A program made the position numbers and the translations under genes. A DNA stretch of 39,259 nt from a virus: IMG/VR virus record IMGVR_UViG_3300043464_000397, positions 1-39,259 of that record. The stretch is one strand, 5' to 3'. Under the pieces are notes generated by a model. It saw only the letters and a program-made list of their open reading frames with translations, was not told the origin of the DNA and did not search any database. The stretch's first letter is position 1; each line of letters opens with the position of its first letter. Below, in pieces: positions 15,066 through 24,800 of this stretch.

Positions 15066-15358
15066 TTCTTAGCCTTGTTTCTCTTAGAGATAGCAGCAGC
15101 CTTAGCCTTTGCATCTGACTTTGAGGAAGCACCCCATGCTTGCAGTGATAGAAGTAGACGAGTAGGTGAGCCATCAGGCTTGCGCTCTGGACCTGGCATC
15201 CCACCCATCCGTGCTAGGAAGGATGCCCTGCGTGGATTGTCTCCAGATTTAACAGGAGCCTTAAGAGTGCCACCCTTGTAGGATGCACGACCTTTTGCGT
15301 TAAGTCCTCCCTTAGGATTCTTGCCTTCTTTACGCGTCCATGCTGGAGACTTAGCCAT
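15062..15358 (-). CDS. Basic DUF6321-like protein (98 aa)
   Basis: It begins MAKSPAWTRKEGKNPKGGL and has RASYKGG, SGDNPRRASFLARMGGM and RLLLSLQAWGASS, matching the pattern of the DUF6321 group found in phages and cyanobacteria. It is strongly basic throughout, with a Lys/Ala tail. Its place among small basic genes next to the capsid genes suggests a DNA-associated virion protein. It overlaps the next gene by four bases. Confidence 0.75.
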   Translation of the reverse strand: MAKSPAWTRKEGKNPKGGLNAKGRASYKGGTLKAPVKSGDNPRRASFLARMGGMPGPERKPDGSPTRLLLSLQAWGASSKSDAKAKAAAISKRNKAKK

Positions 15359-15361
15359 TGT

Positions 15362-15538
15362 TTACTCTGTTCCTCTTCCGCCTTGCCAACCAGGAATCTT
15401 TGTAATATCACCCTTATACTTAATGAGTAATTCTTCAAAGGCTGTAAGTTTGCGTGGCTTAATACGTGTCTGAATATCTCTAACTTCTGCTGGTGTTTTA
15501 CTTTTAGATTTATTTGGTTGCTTAGGCATTTTTGGCAT
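15362..15538 (-). CDS. Small basic protein (58 aa)
   Basis: ATG 15538 gives MPKMPKQPNKSKSKTPAEVR, then KLTAFEELLIKYKGDITKIPGW and a Gly/Arg end. A second ATG nine bases further in is possible, and neither has a strong ribosome site. The stop lies three bases before the DUF6321-like gene. The Lys-rich N-terminal tail and single helix suggest nucleic acid binding. No family is recognised. Confidence 0.65.
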   Translation of the reverse strand: MPKMPKQPNKSKSKTPAEVRDIQTRIKPRKLTAFEELLIKYKGDITKIPGWQGGRGTE

Positions 15539-15541
15539 TTA

Positions 15542-15691
15542 TTACTTCTTGCCCATCTTCTTCATAGCCATCTTCTTTGCTGTCTTCTTAACAGCCTTCT
15601 TCATTGGCTTGCCCATTTTCTTGGCCTTCTTCTTTGCAGCCATCTTGCCTTCTTCTGTATATGGGAACTTTTCTCCGTTTACCATTGGCAT
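15542..15691 (-). CDS. Very Lys-rich small protein, histone-H1-like (49 aa)
   Basis: After MPMVNGEKFPYTEEGKMA, nearly every second residue is Lys, in KK-A/M patterns resembling the basic tails of histone H1 or bacterial Hc1. It starts at ATG 15691, overlapping the previous TAA, with AGGA eight bases upstream. It probably binds packaged or host DNA; that is inferred from composition only. Confidence 0.75.
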   Translation of the reverse strand: MPMVNGEKFPYTEEGKMAAKKKAKKMGKPMKKAVKKTAKKMAMKKMGKK

Positions 15692-16011
15692 TATATTTGT
15701 CCTATCTCTTTCATTACCGATACGGTTGATTTGTTTACCTTGTTTGCATCAGGCATTGTGTTCGAGTTGTATGGCTTGCCTAATACTTCGGAAGCCTTTT
15801 CGGCTTCACGAATCCTTTGCATTGATGTACCGCCAGGTTGTATACCCTGTGCTCTAGCCTCATTGTAAGCATTTAGTTCTTGGTTAAACGCTCTCTGTGG
15901 TCTTTGACGACGAGAGTCAGCATCACCTGTACCTAGTTCAAGGGTCATAACCTTGCACCCAAAACATCCCTCTACATATTCAGGATGTGTTTGTATTTGA
16001 TGTAGACTCAT
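15691..16011 (-). CDS. Hypothetical protein with CxxC motif (106 aa)
   Basis: It begins MSLHQIQTHPEYVEGCFGCK, with a CFGC pair preceded by His, then TLELGTGDADSRRQRP. The rest is helical and polar. The HPEYVEGCFGC pattern followed by LGTGDA is familiar from small proteins near phage head genes, but I know of no role. It overlaps the genes on both sides (by one and four bases). Confidence 0.7.
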   Translation of the reverse strand: MSLHQIQTHPEYVEGCFGCKVMTLELGTGDADSRRQRPQRAFNQELNAYNEARAQGIQPGGTSMQRIREAEKASEVLGKPYNSNTMPDANKVNKSTVSVMKEIGQI

Positions 16012-16280
16012 AGTTCAGTAAAGTTTGCTTCCGTCACTCCTACACCACCAGCAATAAGCGCTGCTTTAGTAGTGTCATCTACTGTGTGGGCATAGCCACC
16101 ACGATAGACAACAGGATAGGTTGGCAAATCAGAATCAAGTGGATAACGAATTTGTTGGTACTGTCCATTAGTATCTAATACAATAGAAATACCACGGTCT
16201 AACTTATAGAACTCAAACAGTCTATGCATGCCTGCAGGACCTTCTTCAACTGTTGGTGTTTTAAATGACCAGTTAGACAT
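16008..16280 (-). CDS. Hypothetical head-region protein (90 aa)
   Basis: AAAGGAGG lies four bases before ATG 16280, one of the strongest ribosome sites of the arm. The product has PAGMHRLFEFYKLDRGISIVLDT and RYPLDSDLPTYPVVYRGGYAH, a beta-rich small protein. It is the first gene after the capsid gene and its hairpin. Head decoration or completion is possible, but no family is recognised. Confidence 0.7.
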   Translation of the reverse strand: MSNWSFKTPTVEEGPAGMHRLFEFYKLDRGISIVLDTNGQYQQIRYPLDSDLPTYPVVYRGGYAHTVDDTTKAALIAGGVGVTEANFTEL

Positions 16281-16308
16281 TCATCCTCCTTTAGTGGACT
16301 CACCATAA

Positions 16309-16326
16309 GGCTGGGTTGCCCCAGCC
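16309..16326 (-). terminator. Hairpin after the capsid gene, possible partial terminator
   Basis: GGCTGGG (16309-16315) pairs with CCCAGCC (16320-16326) around a 4-base loop. Read leftward it comes 18 bases after the capsid stop and is followed only by TTAT. It may lower read-through or protect the capsid message. Confidence 0.5.
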
Positions 16327-16343
16327 CTACAGTCAATTAACTA

Positions 16344-17546
16344 CTAGAGAGCAGCGATTGATGAACCTGATGTGATTCGGTATAGAGCCTCATCGCGGTA
16401 AACTGCAAAGCCAAGTACGCCGTACCAACCCATTGGGCGGAAACGCATCAACTTATCAGTTACGTTACCAATAACGACATGTGGCTCTTCAGCAACGGCT
16501 TCTGCCATTGCCTGTGAACCTGCAACGATTGTGTCAAAGACACGTGTTACAGGTGTAACTGTGATTGTTGTTGATACTGTTACTGCAGCAGAGTTAGCAA
16601 CGTCAACAGTAAATGTTGTTGTTGAACCTGATGTTGTGATTGCAGTAATCTTCGCAGATGTTCCTACGCCTGTTCCTGAAATCTTATCGCCAACTTCAGC
16701 GCGAGCAGCGATAACAGATGATGAAGCAACGCCGAATGTGAATGCGGCTGAAACTCCTGCAACTGTTACTGCTGTTGTTGCCAATGCTGACTGGTCTGCA
16801 CCTGACTTGGCATTGAACAAACGTGATGACTCTACGAAGAACGCGCCTTCGTACTCACCGATTTCTCCAGCCCAAATCTTGCTTGCTTCTGAAGCAGACT
16901 GTGACTGTGGGTAGCGCCATCCTAGGTCGCCTGTCTCAGCACGAAGGTCGTGTGAAACTTCTGGGTGAATACCTACCCAGTATGCTGCTCCACGACGGCC
17001 CTTGGCCTTGTTGGAACGCAACTTAGCAACAGCCTTACGGATGTCTGCTGAATCTAGTGTAGATGTTGCAGCGATTGTTGCAGTTGATGTTGCTGTACCT
17101 GAGAAGATGTTGTTTGTACCTGAGCGTAGAGTTGTCATTGCAACCTTGTCGATAGAATCTGCAAGGTTGTATGCAATGATGTTAGCAATTGCTGGGTCTA
17201 CATCTGCAAGTGAGAAGAGTTCCAATGCGCGAGTTACTAGAACTGCGTTACCGTACTCATTAAGTGTTACTGTGACAGAGGTAGGAGTTGTCAGTGCTAC
17301 TGCATCTGGGTCAACTGTCTCTGTGAGTGTTCCTGTTACTGCATCAAGGTCAACGTACTTCTGTAGAACTACTGTTGAACCTGGAATTGATTGACGTGCG
17401 GGGCGCTTATCTGCGACAGAACGAATTAGGGGTTCTGAACGGAGAGCGAACTCGAGAAGGCGGTCATACGCCTTTTGTACGAGACCAGCGCCGCCTACTG
17501 TACCGCCGAACGAACCGCTCGAGGTATCTGTATATGCGTTTGCCAT
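16344..17546 (-). CDS. Major capsid protein, N4-gp56 type
   Basis: The 400-residue protein has the familiar order of the N4-gp56 HK97-fold group: AYDRLLEFALRSEPLIRSVA (26-45), IPGSTVVLQKYVDL, TVTLNEYGNAVLVTRALELF (92-111), DPAIANIIAYNLADSIDKVA and RRGAAYWVGIHPEVSHDLR. RFRPMGWYGVLGFAVYRDEAL lies near the end. Between about residues 255 and 333 is an inserted Thr/Val/Ser-rich beta domain, probably on the capsid surface. It forms the shell of the head. The gene follows the scaffold candidate and is bounded downstream by a hairpin. Confidence 0.92.
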   Translation of the reverse strand: MANAYTDTSSGSFGGTVGGAGLVQKAYDRLLEFALRSEPLIRSVADKRPARQSIPGSTVVLQKYVDLDAVTGTLTETVDPDAVALTTPTSVTVTLNEYGNAVLVTRALELFSLADVDPAIANIIAYNLADSIDKVAMTTLRSGTNNIFSGTATSTATIAATSTLDSADIRKAVAKLRSNKAKGRRGAAYWVGIHPEVSHDLRAETGDLGWRYPQSQSASEASKIWAGEIGEYEGAFFVESSRLFNAKSGADQSALATTAVTVAGVSAAFTFGVASSSVIAARAEVGDKISGTGVGTSAKITAITTSGSTTTFTVDVANSAAVTVSTTITVTPVTRVFDTIVAGSQAMAEAVAEEPHVVIGNVTDKLMRFRPMGWYGVLGFAVYRDEALYRITSGSSIAAL

Positions 17547-17577
17547 GTTTTTTAGTCTCCTTGACTATGAACGGATA

Positions 17578-18048
17578 TTATTGTTGCGATTGAAGAAAAG
17601 CAATAAAATCTTCAGCGCTCTCAAAATTGCCATTTAGTCGAGCGTTCATATCATTTGCTTTATCTGGCGAAATACCCTGCTGCGTAACAACATCTTGCTG
17701 GCGTAATGCCGCAAGATTGATGTCGTCATTATTAGACTTAGGCTGATACCCAATTAAATCTCCGTTGTCAGATAGCCAATTATTAATTGACTCTTCATTA
17801 ACTTCGGAAATATCCTTTAGGATTAACCGTGCTGCTTTAGTATTTACGCCCTTCTTTTCAAGGACTTCCTTAACGGTTGACTCACGCTGCGCCTTGGAAA
17901 ATACCTCAAGTTGCTCTGTGAGTTCTTTAATACGTTTTTCATCCGAACGCTTTGCCTTCCGTAACTTCTTTACCAAGTCACTTCCGTCAGAGTTATCGAT
18001 GTCTGTATCAAAGTCATCGTCTTCTTCATCCCAGTTGTTGTTGCTCAT
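17578..18048 (-). CDS. Scaffolding protein (putative)
   Basis: The 156-residue protein has a very acidic N-terminus (DEEDDDFDTDIDNSDGSD). A charged coiled-coil helix follows (KKLRKAKRSDEKRIKELTEQ, about 27-46), then helical segments and a Gln-rich end. Acidic, helical and directly upstream of the capsid gene are the usual marks of a scaffold that guides shell assembly and then leaves. It has no protease domain; cleavage could be done by the HslV-like hydrolase encoded at 27881-28453. Confidence 0.7.
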   Translation of the reverse strand: MSNNNWDEEDDDFDTDIDNSDGSDLVKKLRKAKRSDEKRIKELTEQLEVFSKAQRESTVKEVLEKKGVNTKAARLILKDISEVNEESINNWLSDNGDLIGYQPKSNNDDINLAALRQQDVVTQQGISPDKANDMNARLNGNFESAEDFIAFLQSQQ

Positions 18049-18168
18049 AGCAACCCACCCTTCTATTCGTTGTTAGTTCGCAGGCCTCAGTTCAGTTCGG
18101 GGAAACTGGCTGGCTCCTACTATCGGTCTATTACTCTGCATGGGGCCGATAGGTCCATGTCAGGATTC
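18049..18168 (-). promoter_or_regulatory. Leader region upstream of scaffold-capsid genes
   Basis: This 120-base gap is long for a packed arm and lies before the most highly expressed virion genes. It contains the dyad TATCGG...CCGATA (6 pairs, 19-base loop) and a G-rich ribosome site (AGAAGGGTGGG) near the scaffold ATG. I see no convincing -35/-10 pair. A late promoter of non-host type or a structured leader is possible. Confidence 0.35.
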
Positions 18169-19953
18169 TTAGTATTGACCAGTTAGGTCTGTTGTTAGTG
18201 CTTTGTTTGATAGTCCAGATTGACCACCAAACGCTGCAATTTCACGTTGAGTTAACTTCTGTCGTCTACGTTGAGCAGAAGCAAGTTGATTAAATACTTC
18301 TTGCTCTCCCTGTGCCTGGTCATACCCTTCAAGGGTTGTACCGTAGATATCAGATAGTCTCTTAGCATCAGGAAGAATGTCTGCAATAGTTGCATAACCC
18401 TTTTGTGCTTCTGCTTGAGTAACACCTTGTGCAGCCAACTGCTCAGCAACTTGAACACCAGCCCGTAGTCCTTGACGTGCTGCTGCAACACCAATCTCAG
18501 CAGCCTGAACTTGACGTTCAATCTTTTGGAATTGTTGATTAGGGTCAAGAACATAAGCCACAAGGTCATTTTGACCGATGTTATAAAAGTCTTTTAACTG
18601 CTTTGTAATTGCTGGGTCAGCATTTTGTACTCGTTGAACTGCAGTGACAATACGGTTAGATAATTCATTAGCAGAAATATCATTAGCAATAAACTGAGAT
18701 ACATAATCATCAGTATCAAACTGCTTTAGTCCGTATGCTCGCAATGCTTGGCGATATGAATCTTCCATACCAATATAAGTACCAGCATCTAAAACCGATA
18801 GTCCCTTTTTTAGACGCTCAGTATTTGCCTTAAAGCGTTGCTTATACTCTGGTGTTTCTTGTAGTTCAAAAGCAATAGTTGATTCTGTCGAACCATTAAT
18901 TACTAACTCTCTAATCTTAGGAACTAAAGACTGTAATCCATATTGAGAAAAACGTGCAGTTAAACTAGTTAAAGCGTTTTCTTTACGTTGTCTTTCTTCA
19001 AATGCTTTTTGTTCTGCTGCTAGGGTATTTGCTGTTGTTGTACCAGTAACTTGTTTACTTAAATCTGCAATTTGTTTTTGTAGTGATTCAATTAATGCTT
19101 TAGTTTGACTATCTACACCTTGAGGTATAACCGATGAGGTTCCACCAGTGCCGCTCGTACCGCTAGTTCCCGTAGTTCCTCTAGTACCTGTAGTGCCAGA
19201 AGTTCCAGCAGTAGAAGACTTAGCAAAAGTTGTTTTTGTTCCATCACTATAGGTAACAGTAACGCCGTCAGCGCCTTCAACTCTACTTACTACTGTTCTA
19301 CCAGTACCATCAGTAGCGCCAACAAGAGTACCATCAGTAGTCCCGACTGTACCATCAGAAACTCTTCCATCGGTTCCAATTAAATCAATGGAGTTGACAT
19401 CACCAACTTCCCAACCAGTAATCGCTCCATCATTATTTCGGATAGGTCTTGGTTGAATTATCAGCGTATTTGCATCTGATACTTGTCCAGTTGCTTCTAC
19501 CCGTGTAGGCCCACCAACTTGACGACCACCATAAGTACGAAGATTATCTTCTGTACGTGGGACTCTAGTTAATCTCCAAGAACCAGTCTCGTATCCACCA
19601 ACCCAACTGTAATACATAATGTATTCATCATCGCCCTTAACTTGAGCATCAGGGCGTTGCGTTGGGTCTTTCAATGGGTCAGCAATAGCCTCTTCTTCTC
19701 TACGAAGTCTTATTGCTTCCTCACGTTGAGCAGTTATGTACTCGCGCTTTTCATCAGCACTCATAACTTGTTTTACTTCAATTGGCAATTCAGCATAAGG
19801 AACTGCTGCAAGTTCTTTTGCAGCAGCAATAGATGCTGCTTTCATTTCTGCTTCTGTCAACTTAGGAGTGTCAGGTGCTTCAGCACGAACTCTTCGTGTG
19901 ACAGTAGCCTCACCGTCATCAAGTTGCATTAGGTCTGGATTAAATCTAAACAT
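18169..19953 (-). CDS. Internal/structural virion protein (594 aa), putative
   Basis: The N-terminal third is charged and helical (EEAIRLRREEEAI). Then come a beta/Gly-Asp-rich part (residues 190-250) and a Thr-Gly-Ser repeat (about 255-285, TGTRGTTGTSGTSG), a flexible linker. The C-terminal half is Gln/Ala-rich and helical, with EYKQRFKANTERLKKGLSVL and several long helices to about 590. No enzyme motif is seen. It lies in a run of four genes with long helical products before the scaffold gene, as internal or ejection proteins do in podoviruses. The role is inferred from that. Confidence 0.6.
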   Translation of the reverse strand: MFRFNPDLMQLDDGEATVTRRVRAEAPDTPKLTEAEMKAASIAAAKELAAVPYAELPIEVKQVMSADEKREYITAQREEAIRLRREEEAIADPLKDPTQRPDAQVKGDDEYIMYYSWVGGYETGSWRLTRVPRTEDNLRTYGGRQVGGPTRVEATGQVSDANTLIIQPRPIRNNDGAITGWEVGDVNSIDLIGTDGRVSDGTVGTTDGTLVGATDGTGRTVVSRVEGADGVTVTYSDGTKTTFAKSSTAGTSGTTGTRGTTGTSGTSGTGGTSSVIPQGVDSQTKALIESLQKQIADLSKQVTGTTTANTLAAEQKAFEERQRKENALTSLTARFSQYGLQSLVPKIRELVINGSTESTIAFELQETPEYKQRFKANTERLKKGLSVLDAGTYIGMEDSYRQALRAYGLKQFDTDDYVSQFIANDISANELSNRIVTAVQRVQNADPAITKQLKDFYNIGQNDLVAYVLDPNQQFQKIERQVQAAEIGVAAARQGLRAGVQVAEQLAAQGVTQAEAQKGYATIADILPDAKRLSDIYGTTLEGYDQAQGEQEVFNQLASAQRRRQKLTQREIAAFGGQSGLSNKALTTDLTGQY

Positions 19954-20966
19954 TACATCATCACCTTCCAGTCTCTAAGAATACTGGAACCAATTTCATT
20001 AAAACTATCCTGTGCATTTTTGGTGTATAGATAATCATCTTGTGACTTCATAATCTTTTCTGCTTCCCACAAAGGAATAGGAACTGGTTGTTTAGTTTTT
20101 GGGTCTACATACTGAGTTAATTTCATAAAAGTTGGATTACTCCACTGAACAGTATCTGGGTCTACACCATAAATTGTTGCATAACTTTGCTTAAGGGCCG
20201 ATGTTTGTGATGCTAAACTTCTGCCAGCCATAATACCAGGAGCATAGGCTGCATAAGCACTAGCAGACATGTTGCGGATTTCTTCCTCAATGTCATCATC
20301 GGTTGTTCTACCAGCAAATAAATCTGTTGACTTTTGTTCCCACCAAGACTTATTAAGTAACTGATTAACACCATAGTCATCAGCATAAGTCTTAAGGGTA
20401 TTAACCATGCCAAGAGTAGTGCCACCAATAGTGCCTAGTTTTCCAGAGTTAAGAATCTTTACATCTAGTTGATTTTCATCTAAGCCAGAATCAAAACCTT
20501 CTTCAGTTAATTCATTGAAGGTAGCATCATCTAGGTTAATACCTTTGATAGTAAGTCTTTTACGTTGGGCTAAGCGATATGCATCAAGCAACTGGTCATA
20601 CTGACCGCGTGCAGTAGCCTTTAAACCTTGACGGCTTTTTCCAGTCTCGGTTATATTTTTATAATAGTTACTAGCAAAATACTTAAGTCGTGCTTCTGTA
20701 TAATCTTTCTTTAAAAATAAATCATAGATTTCTCGTAGTTCTGGGAAAGCACCAATAAGTGATTCGGTTAAACCAAAGGCTAATGCCTCAGCCTTGCCAT
20801 CAACAGATGGCGTTTCTGTAGTTTCTGTGCTTACTGTAGCCTTAGGCTTACCATTAGGATACTTAAGGTCAAATTGTTCTTTAGCCCTAACTCTTTCAAC
20901 ACCAGTTAATCGGCTAAGGGCTTCAAGGTCTGCATCATATTGTATTTGCGCTGGAGTCTGAGCCAC
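19953..20966 (-). CDS. Structural-region protein (337 aa), possibly internal virion protein
   Basis: The protein is mainly helical and mildly acidic. LTGVERVRAKEQFDLKYPNG lies near the start, LKYFASNYYKNITETGKSRQ near 93, and AAYAPGIMAGRSLASQTSAL near 243. It starts at GTG 20966 with GGAGGG upstream and overlaps the next gene by one base (TAATG). I recognise no family. A stretch at 90-130 (long basic helix) resembles parts of the neighbouring 594-aa protein in character, and both may be components of an internal core. Confidence 0.6.
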   Translation of the reverse strand: MAQTPAQIQYDADLEALSRLTGVERVRAKEQFDLKYPNGKPKATVSTETTETPSVDGKAEALAFGLTESLIGAFPELREIYDLFLKKDYTEARLKYFASNYYKNITETGKSRQGLKATARGQYDQLLDAYRLAQRKRLTIKGINLDDATFNELTEEGFDSGLDENQLDVKILNSGKLGTIGGTTLGMVNTLKTYADDYGVNQLLNKSWWEQKSTDLFAGRTTDDDIEEEIRNMSASAYAAYAPGIMAGRSLASQTSALKQSYATIYGVDPDTVQWSNPTFMKLTQYVDPKTKQPVPIPLWEAEKIMKSQDDYLYTKNAQDSFNEIGSSILRDWKVMM

Positions 20967-21818
20967 TTATCGTCCCTCCATTCCTGCTAGAAAACTAATA
21001 AAGTTAAGACTTTGTGCTTGGTTATAATCTAATTTATTTTCTATTGGAATCTCTTTGCCTAACTCTGCCTGTAATTCAGCCTGTGAAAAACGCGGCGTTG
21101 TAGTACGTGTTACTTCCTTACCACCTTCTTTAATAGTAGTTAAACTACCTTCTTTAATTCGCTTCATAGCACGGTCAGTCTTGGCTTTAATAATCTCTGG
21201 GTCTACTTCTTTTTGAAGTTCTTCCATATAAAAATCTTTAACCATTGCTTCAACTACATCACGGTCTATAAGTTCAATATCACGGATAGGTAGGTCTTTC
21301 TTGCCACCATCACCACCAACAGCAGGCTTAGCATTTAGCCACTTATCAAATGTAGGAAACTTTGTTTTGCCGTCTACTGTATAAGAATCAACAACTTCTA
21401 CAGTAAACTCATTGGCAGCAGATAACATACCACTAATAAGTGATGTTTCACTACGAGCATTGTAATCACGCTCTGATATGTAATCAAGGTCAAAGAGTTG
21501 CTTACGTAACGCTTCTTTTTTATTAGAGTATAACTTGCGAATTGCATTAACAATTTGCGTTTTGTTAGCAAAAGAATAATTAATACCATCTGGGTTAACA
21601 ACTAAAAACTGTTGTAATGGCTGTCCATCATCCATAAGTTTATTAAGTATACGAACTCTACCATACGGGTCAAAGTCTAAAAAGTATTCAGGTCTTTCTC
21701 CGCCAAATCTTTCTTCAAGAGAATTTTTTTGGTCGCGGTCAAGGTTAGCCTTGTTGGCATTAGCCTTATCCTTAGCAGCCTGTTGAGCACGGGCTTGGTC
21801 TGGTGAACGTGCGACCAT
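20967..21818 (-). CDS. Structural-region protein (283 aa), possibly internal virion protein
   Basis: It begins with a Lys/Ala/Asp-rich helix (ARAQQAAKDKANANKANLDR). A mixed part with RPEYFLDFDPYGRVRILNKL follows, then helices and a C-terminal EIPIENKLDYNQAQSLNFIS. No domain is recognised. Strong ribosome site (GGAGG) before ATG 21818, which overlaps the stop of the giant gene by one base. The coupling suggests stoichiometric production with its neighbours in the particle. Confidence 0.6.
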   Translation of the reverse strand: MVARSPDQARAQQAAKDKANANKANLDRDQKNSLEERFGGERPEYFLDFDPYGRVRILNKLMDDGQPLQQFLVVNPDGINYSFANKTQIVNAIRKLYSNKKEALRKQLFDLDYISERDYNARSETSLISGMLSAANEFTVEVVDSYTVDGKTKFPTFDKWLNAKPAVGGDGGKKDLPIRDIELIDRDVVEAMVKDFYMEELQKEVDPEIIKAKTDRAMKRIKEGSLTTIKEGGKEVTRTTTPRFSQAELQAELGKEIPIENKLDYNQAQSLNFISFLAGMEGR

Positions 21819-24800
21819 TATCTGTTAACCTCCGTAGGACTTGCTGTGTTGACATCTCGTGAATATGTATTAAGCAATGGTTTAAATATCAATCTATTTG
21901 CTTCAGCAACTGCTGGATTTGCCAATGCAATCTTGTCAATAATTTCAGTAACTTCTGTTTTTCTTTGTGCTTTAATATCTGTATAGTCGTATCGAGCAGC
22001 AAGTTGTGTATCTTCTCCTATGAGAACTAAGTCTGCTACTTCTTCAAGAATTAACTTCATAGCCTTGCGGGTGTTTTTATCAATTGGTGTAGTAGGACTA
22101 TTAATAGCATCGTTAAGTACTTTAAACTTTGTTTTTAATACACCACGGTCATTAACAGAGCCTTCAATTTCTGCCTGCAAGAAAGGATTAGAGTTTAATA
22201 GTAGTTTCTTTTTCTGTGCAGCAGTAGCAATTAATTCTTTACGAGAATCAGCAATACCAACTGTTTTTAATTGTTCATTTAGTTGCTTAGAAATACCAAA
22301 GTATAATTGCTTATCTTCTGCAATTTGAAGTTTCACCAGATAGTCTTCTAGTTCAGGTGACTTAATTAAACCTTCTGCTTCTATCCAGTTGTAAACACTT
22401 GGGTTGTATTCACCAACCTTTGGTGCAAAGATGTAAGCAATTTCCTTGTATGTATTTACAAATGATTTGTTTTCTATAGCCCAGTTTTTAAGATTATCTG
22501 TTGTGTTAATAAACACCTTGTATTCTTTTGATGTTCGTTCAACAGTATAAATAATCTTTCCTGGGTTCTTACCTACAAATGTAGCAACTGCTAAATCAAA
22601 AGCATTGTTAACATCATCGCCAGCATTACGTAAAATACCATTATAGATATCCCAGAACTCAGGTTTAAAGCCAGTGATACCGACCTTCTTCATGTAGTTA
22701 GGTAGGCCTTTACTTTCTTTAAAGGTTGGCATGCCTGGAGATACATATCCCAAAAGAGTTCGAGCAATCATAATATTACTTGTTGCAACCCTTAAACCTT
22801 TTAAGTATTCGTACTTTTCTTCTTCTGTTGCATTTGCATCAGGAGCGTTTCCAAATGCTTGGAAGTAAGCCATAGCCTGATACATTGCTGTATTTTGTTG
22901 ACGCTCCCAATCCTTATTAAATTTTTGTAATACAGGAACTTTTCCTGACAAAGCAGCACCAAAGGTATCAAGCAACATTGGCATAAAGGCTTTAGTAAAT
23001 GTCATTGAATCAGCAAAGTTGCCTAATCCAATTTTACCCAAGACATCTGAAGATTTTTCTGCATAAGGTTGTAATGACTCAGCCTGCTTTTCATCAATAA
23101 AGCCAAGACCTTCTAGTGTTGGGGCAAAGTTGCGAAGTAGTCCGCGTCCAATAAGAACACCTACGGCTCCCATTGGTCCAGACAATGCTGGTTGTCCAGC
23201 ATCTGGAGAAAACGATGGGTTTGTTAATCGTAGTTTAAGTGTTAACTCGTTATAAGTAGGAACCTTAAAGGTGTCATTTCCAGTAAGTGCTCTAAGTACT
23301 GGTTCAACAGCAGAACTTAAAATAGCATCTGTTGGGAAGATAACAAACTTTTCACCGTTCTCATCTTCGTAAATATCTCCTGCTGCATCAAGCCCTGTGT
23401 TTAATAAACGCAAACGATACAAAGAACGCAATGGTGCTTTTGTATAGAGACGATAAATACGGCGTTGGAAATCTTCTGTTGACCTATAGAAACGAGCAAC
23501 AGAACGAGCAGACATAGCAAAGTTAGACTTAACCGCTGGGTTATCTACATACTCAATAAGTTTTTCGCTTGAATCTTTAAAAGCAATTTCAGTTGTTCGC
23601 TTTTCTGCTTGTAGTCTTGCTGCTTTTTTAGCATTTTCTACAGGCATACCACTATCTATTAATTGCTTTTGAATTCTTGCCCGTAGCATATTTTCATACG
23701 GACCTAATTCATCCATGCGATTACTAAAGTAAATCCACAATGCTTTTTGACGGAACATTCCTGTTGTTGTCGCATCCATTACTTCCATTGCGTTGTTGCC
23801 TAGTTTAGAAATTGCATACCCAATACCAGTTCCTTCTTGAAAAATGTCCATATCAACATTTTCACCCGTGCTAGTTAGGCGTGTATTAACATCTCCACTA
23901 ACTGGGTGGCGACCAAGGGTTGCTATTTCAAAATCTTTATAAGTAATACTGCCAGCAGCATTAGACCAGACTCTATCATCCATACTCTTTTTAGACTTTA
24001 ATCTAAACTGTTCAATTTCAGAATATTTAGTCTTAACTAAATCAAATAATTCATCATTGAATGTATTTGGACTACCATGAAAAGTGTTTCTTAAATCTAC
24101 AAGCATGGTTTGAATGTGAATTTTAGCAATTTTTTCATCTGGTATACCCTGTTGACGATAGTAAACAGTAGTATTAAACATTGAAAGAAACTTCTGGGCA
24201 ACCGTTGGGTTACTTATAATAAAATCGTCAACCTCGTCTGAGTATTTAAATCCCATTTGCTCTAGTAATTCATTACGAGCATTTAAAAAATCATCTTTAG
24301 TTTTTAATGCATCGTTACGGAAGAACACAGGCACTGGGTCAAGAACTACGGGACCAACAACACGCTTGCTATTGTATGGAAAACGAGTACTCCAGTTATC
24401 AAAGTGTACTTTAGCAATCTGCGTTTCTGACATTTGAGAAACTTGTTTTGCTGTGTATTTATTTCCAGCAATTAAACCAGCGTCTTCATACATTTTGGTT
24501 AAATTACTAGGAGTAAACATTGAGTCTACAAAATCCACATCAATCTTTCCAGAAATAGAAGCACGTGCACCCATTGAGTTAATCATCGATTCAAAAACAA
24601 CAGGGTTATGCTTCATTAACTTGCTAATGTTTTTCCAGTCAGACTCAGAAACTGTATTTTGATACAATTGTTGAGCACGAGACACCATGTTTTCACGAAT
24701 CAATGCCATAGAAATTTCTGCTTCTGGCACATCATAACCACGCTTAGTAGATTCTAGTCTTGCTAGTTCTCTCACTGCTTCTATTCTAGTTTCTGGACTA

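Noticed and set aside
15518-15868. Leu/Phe-rich frames on the plus strand, membrane-like
   Set aside because: They mirror Lys/Ala codons of the basic genes on the minus strand.
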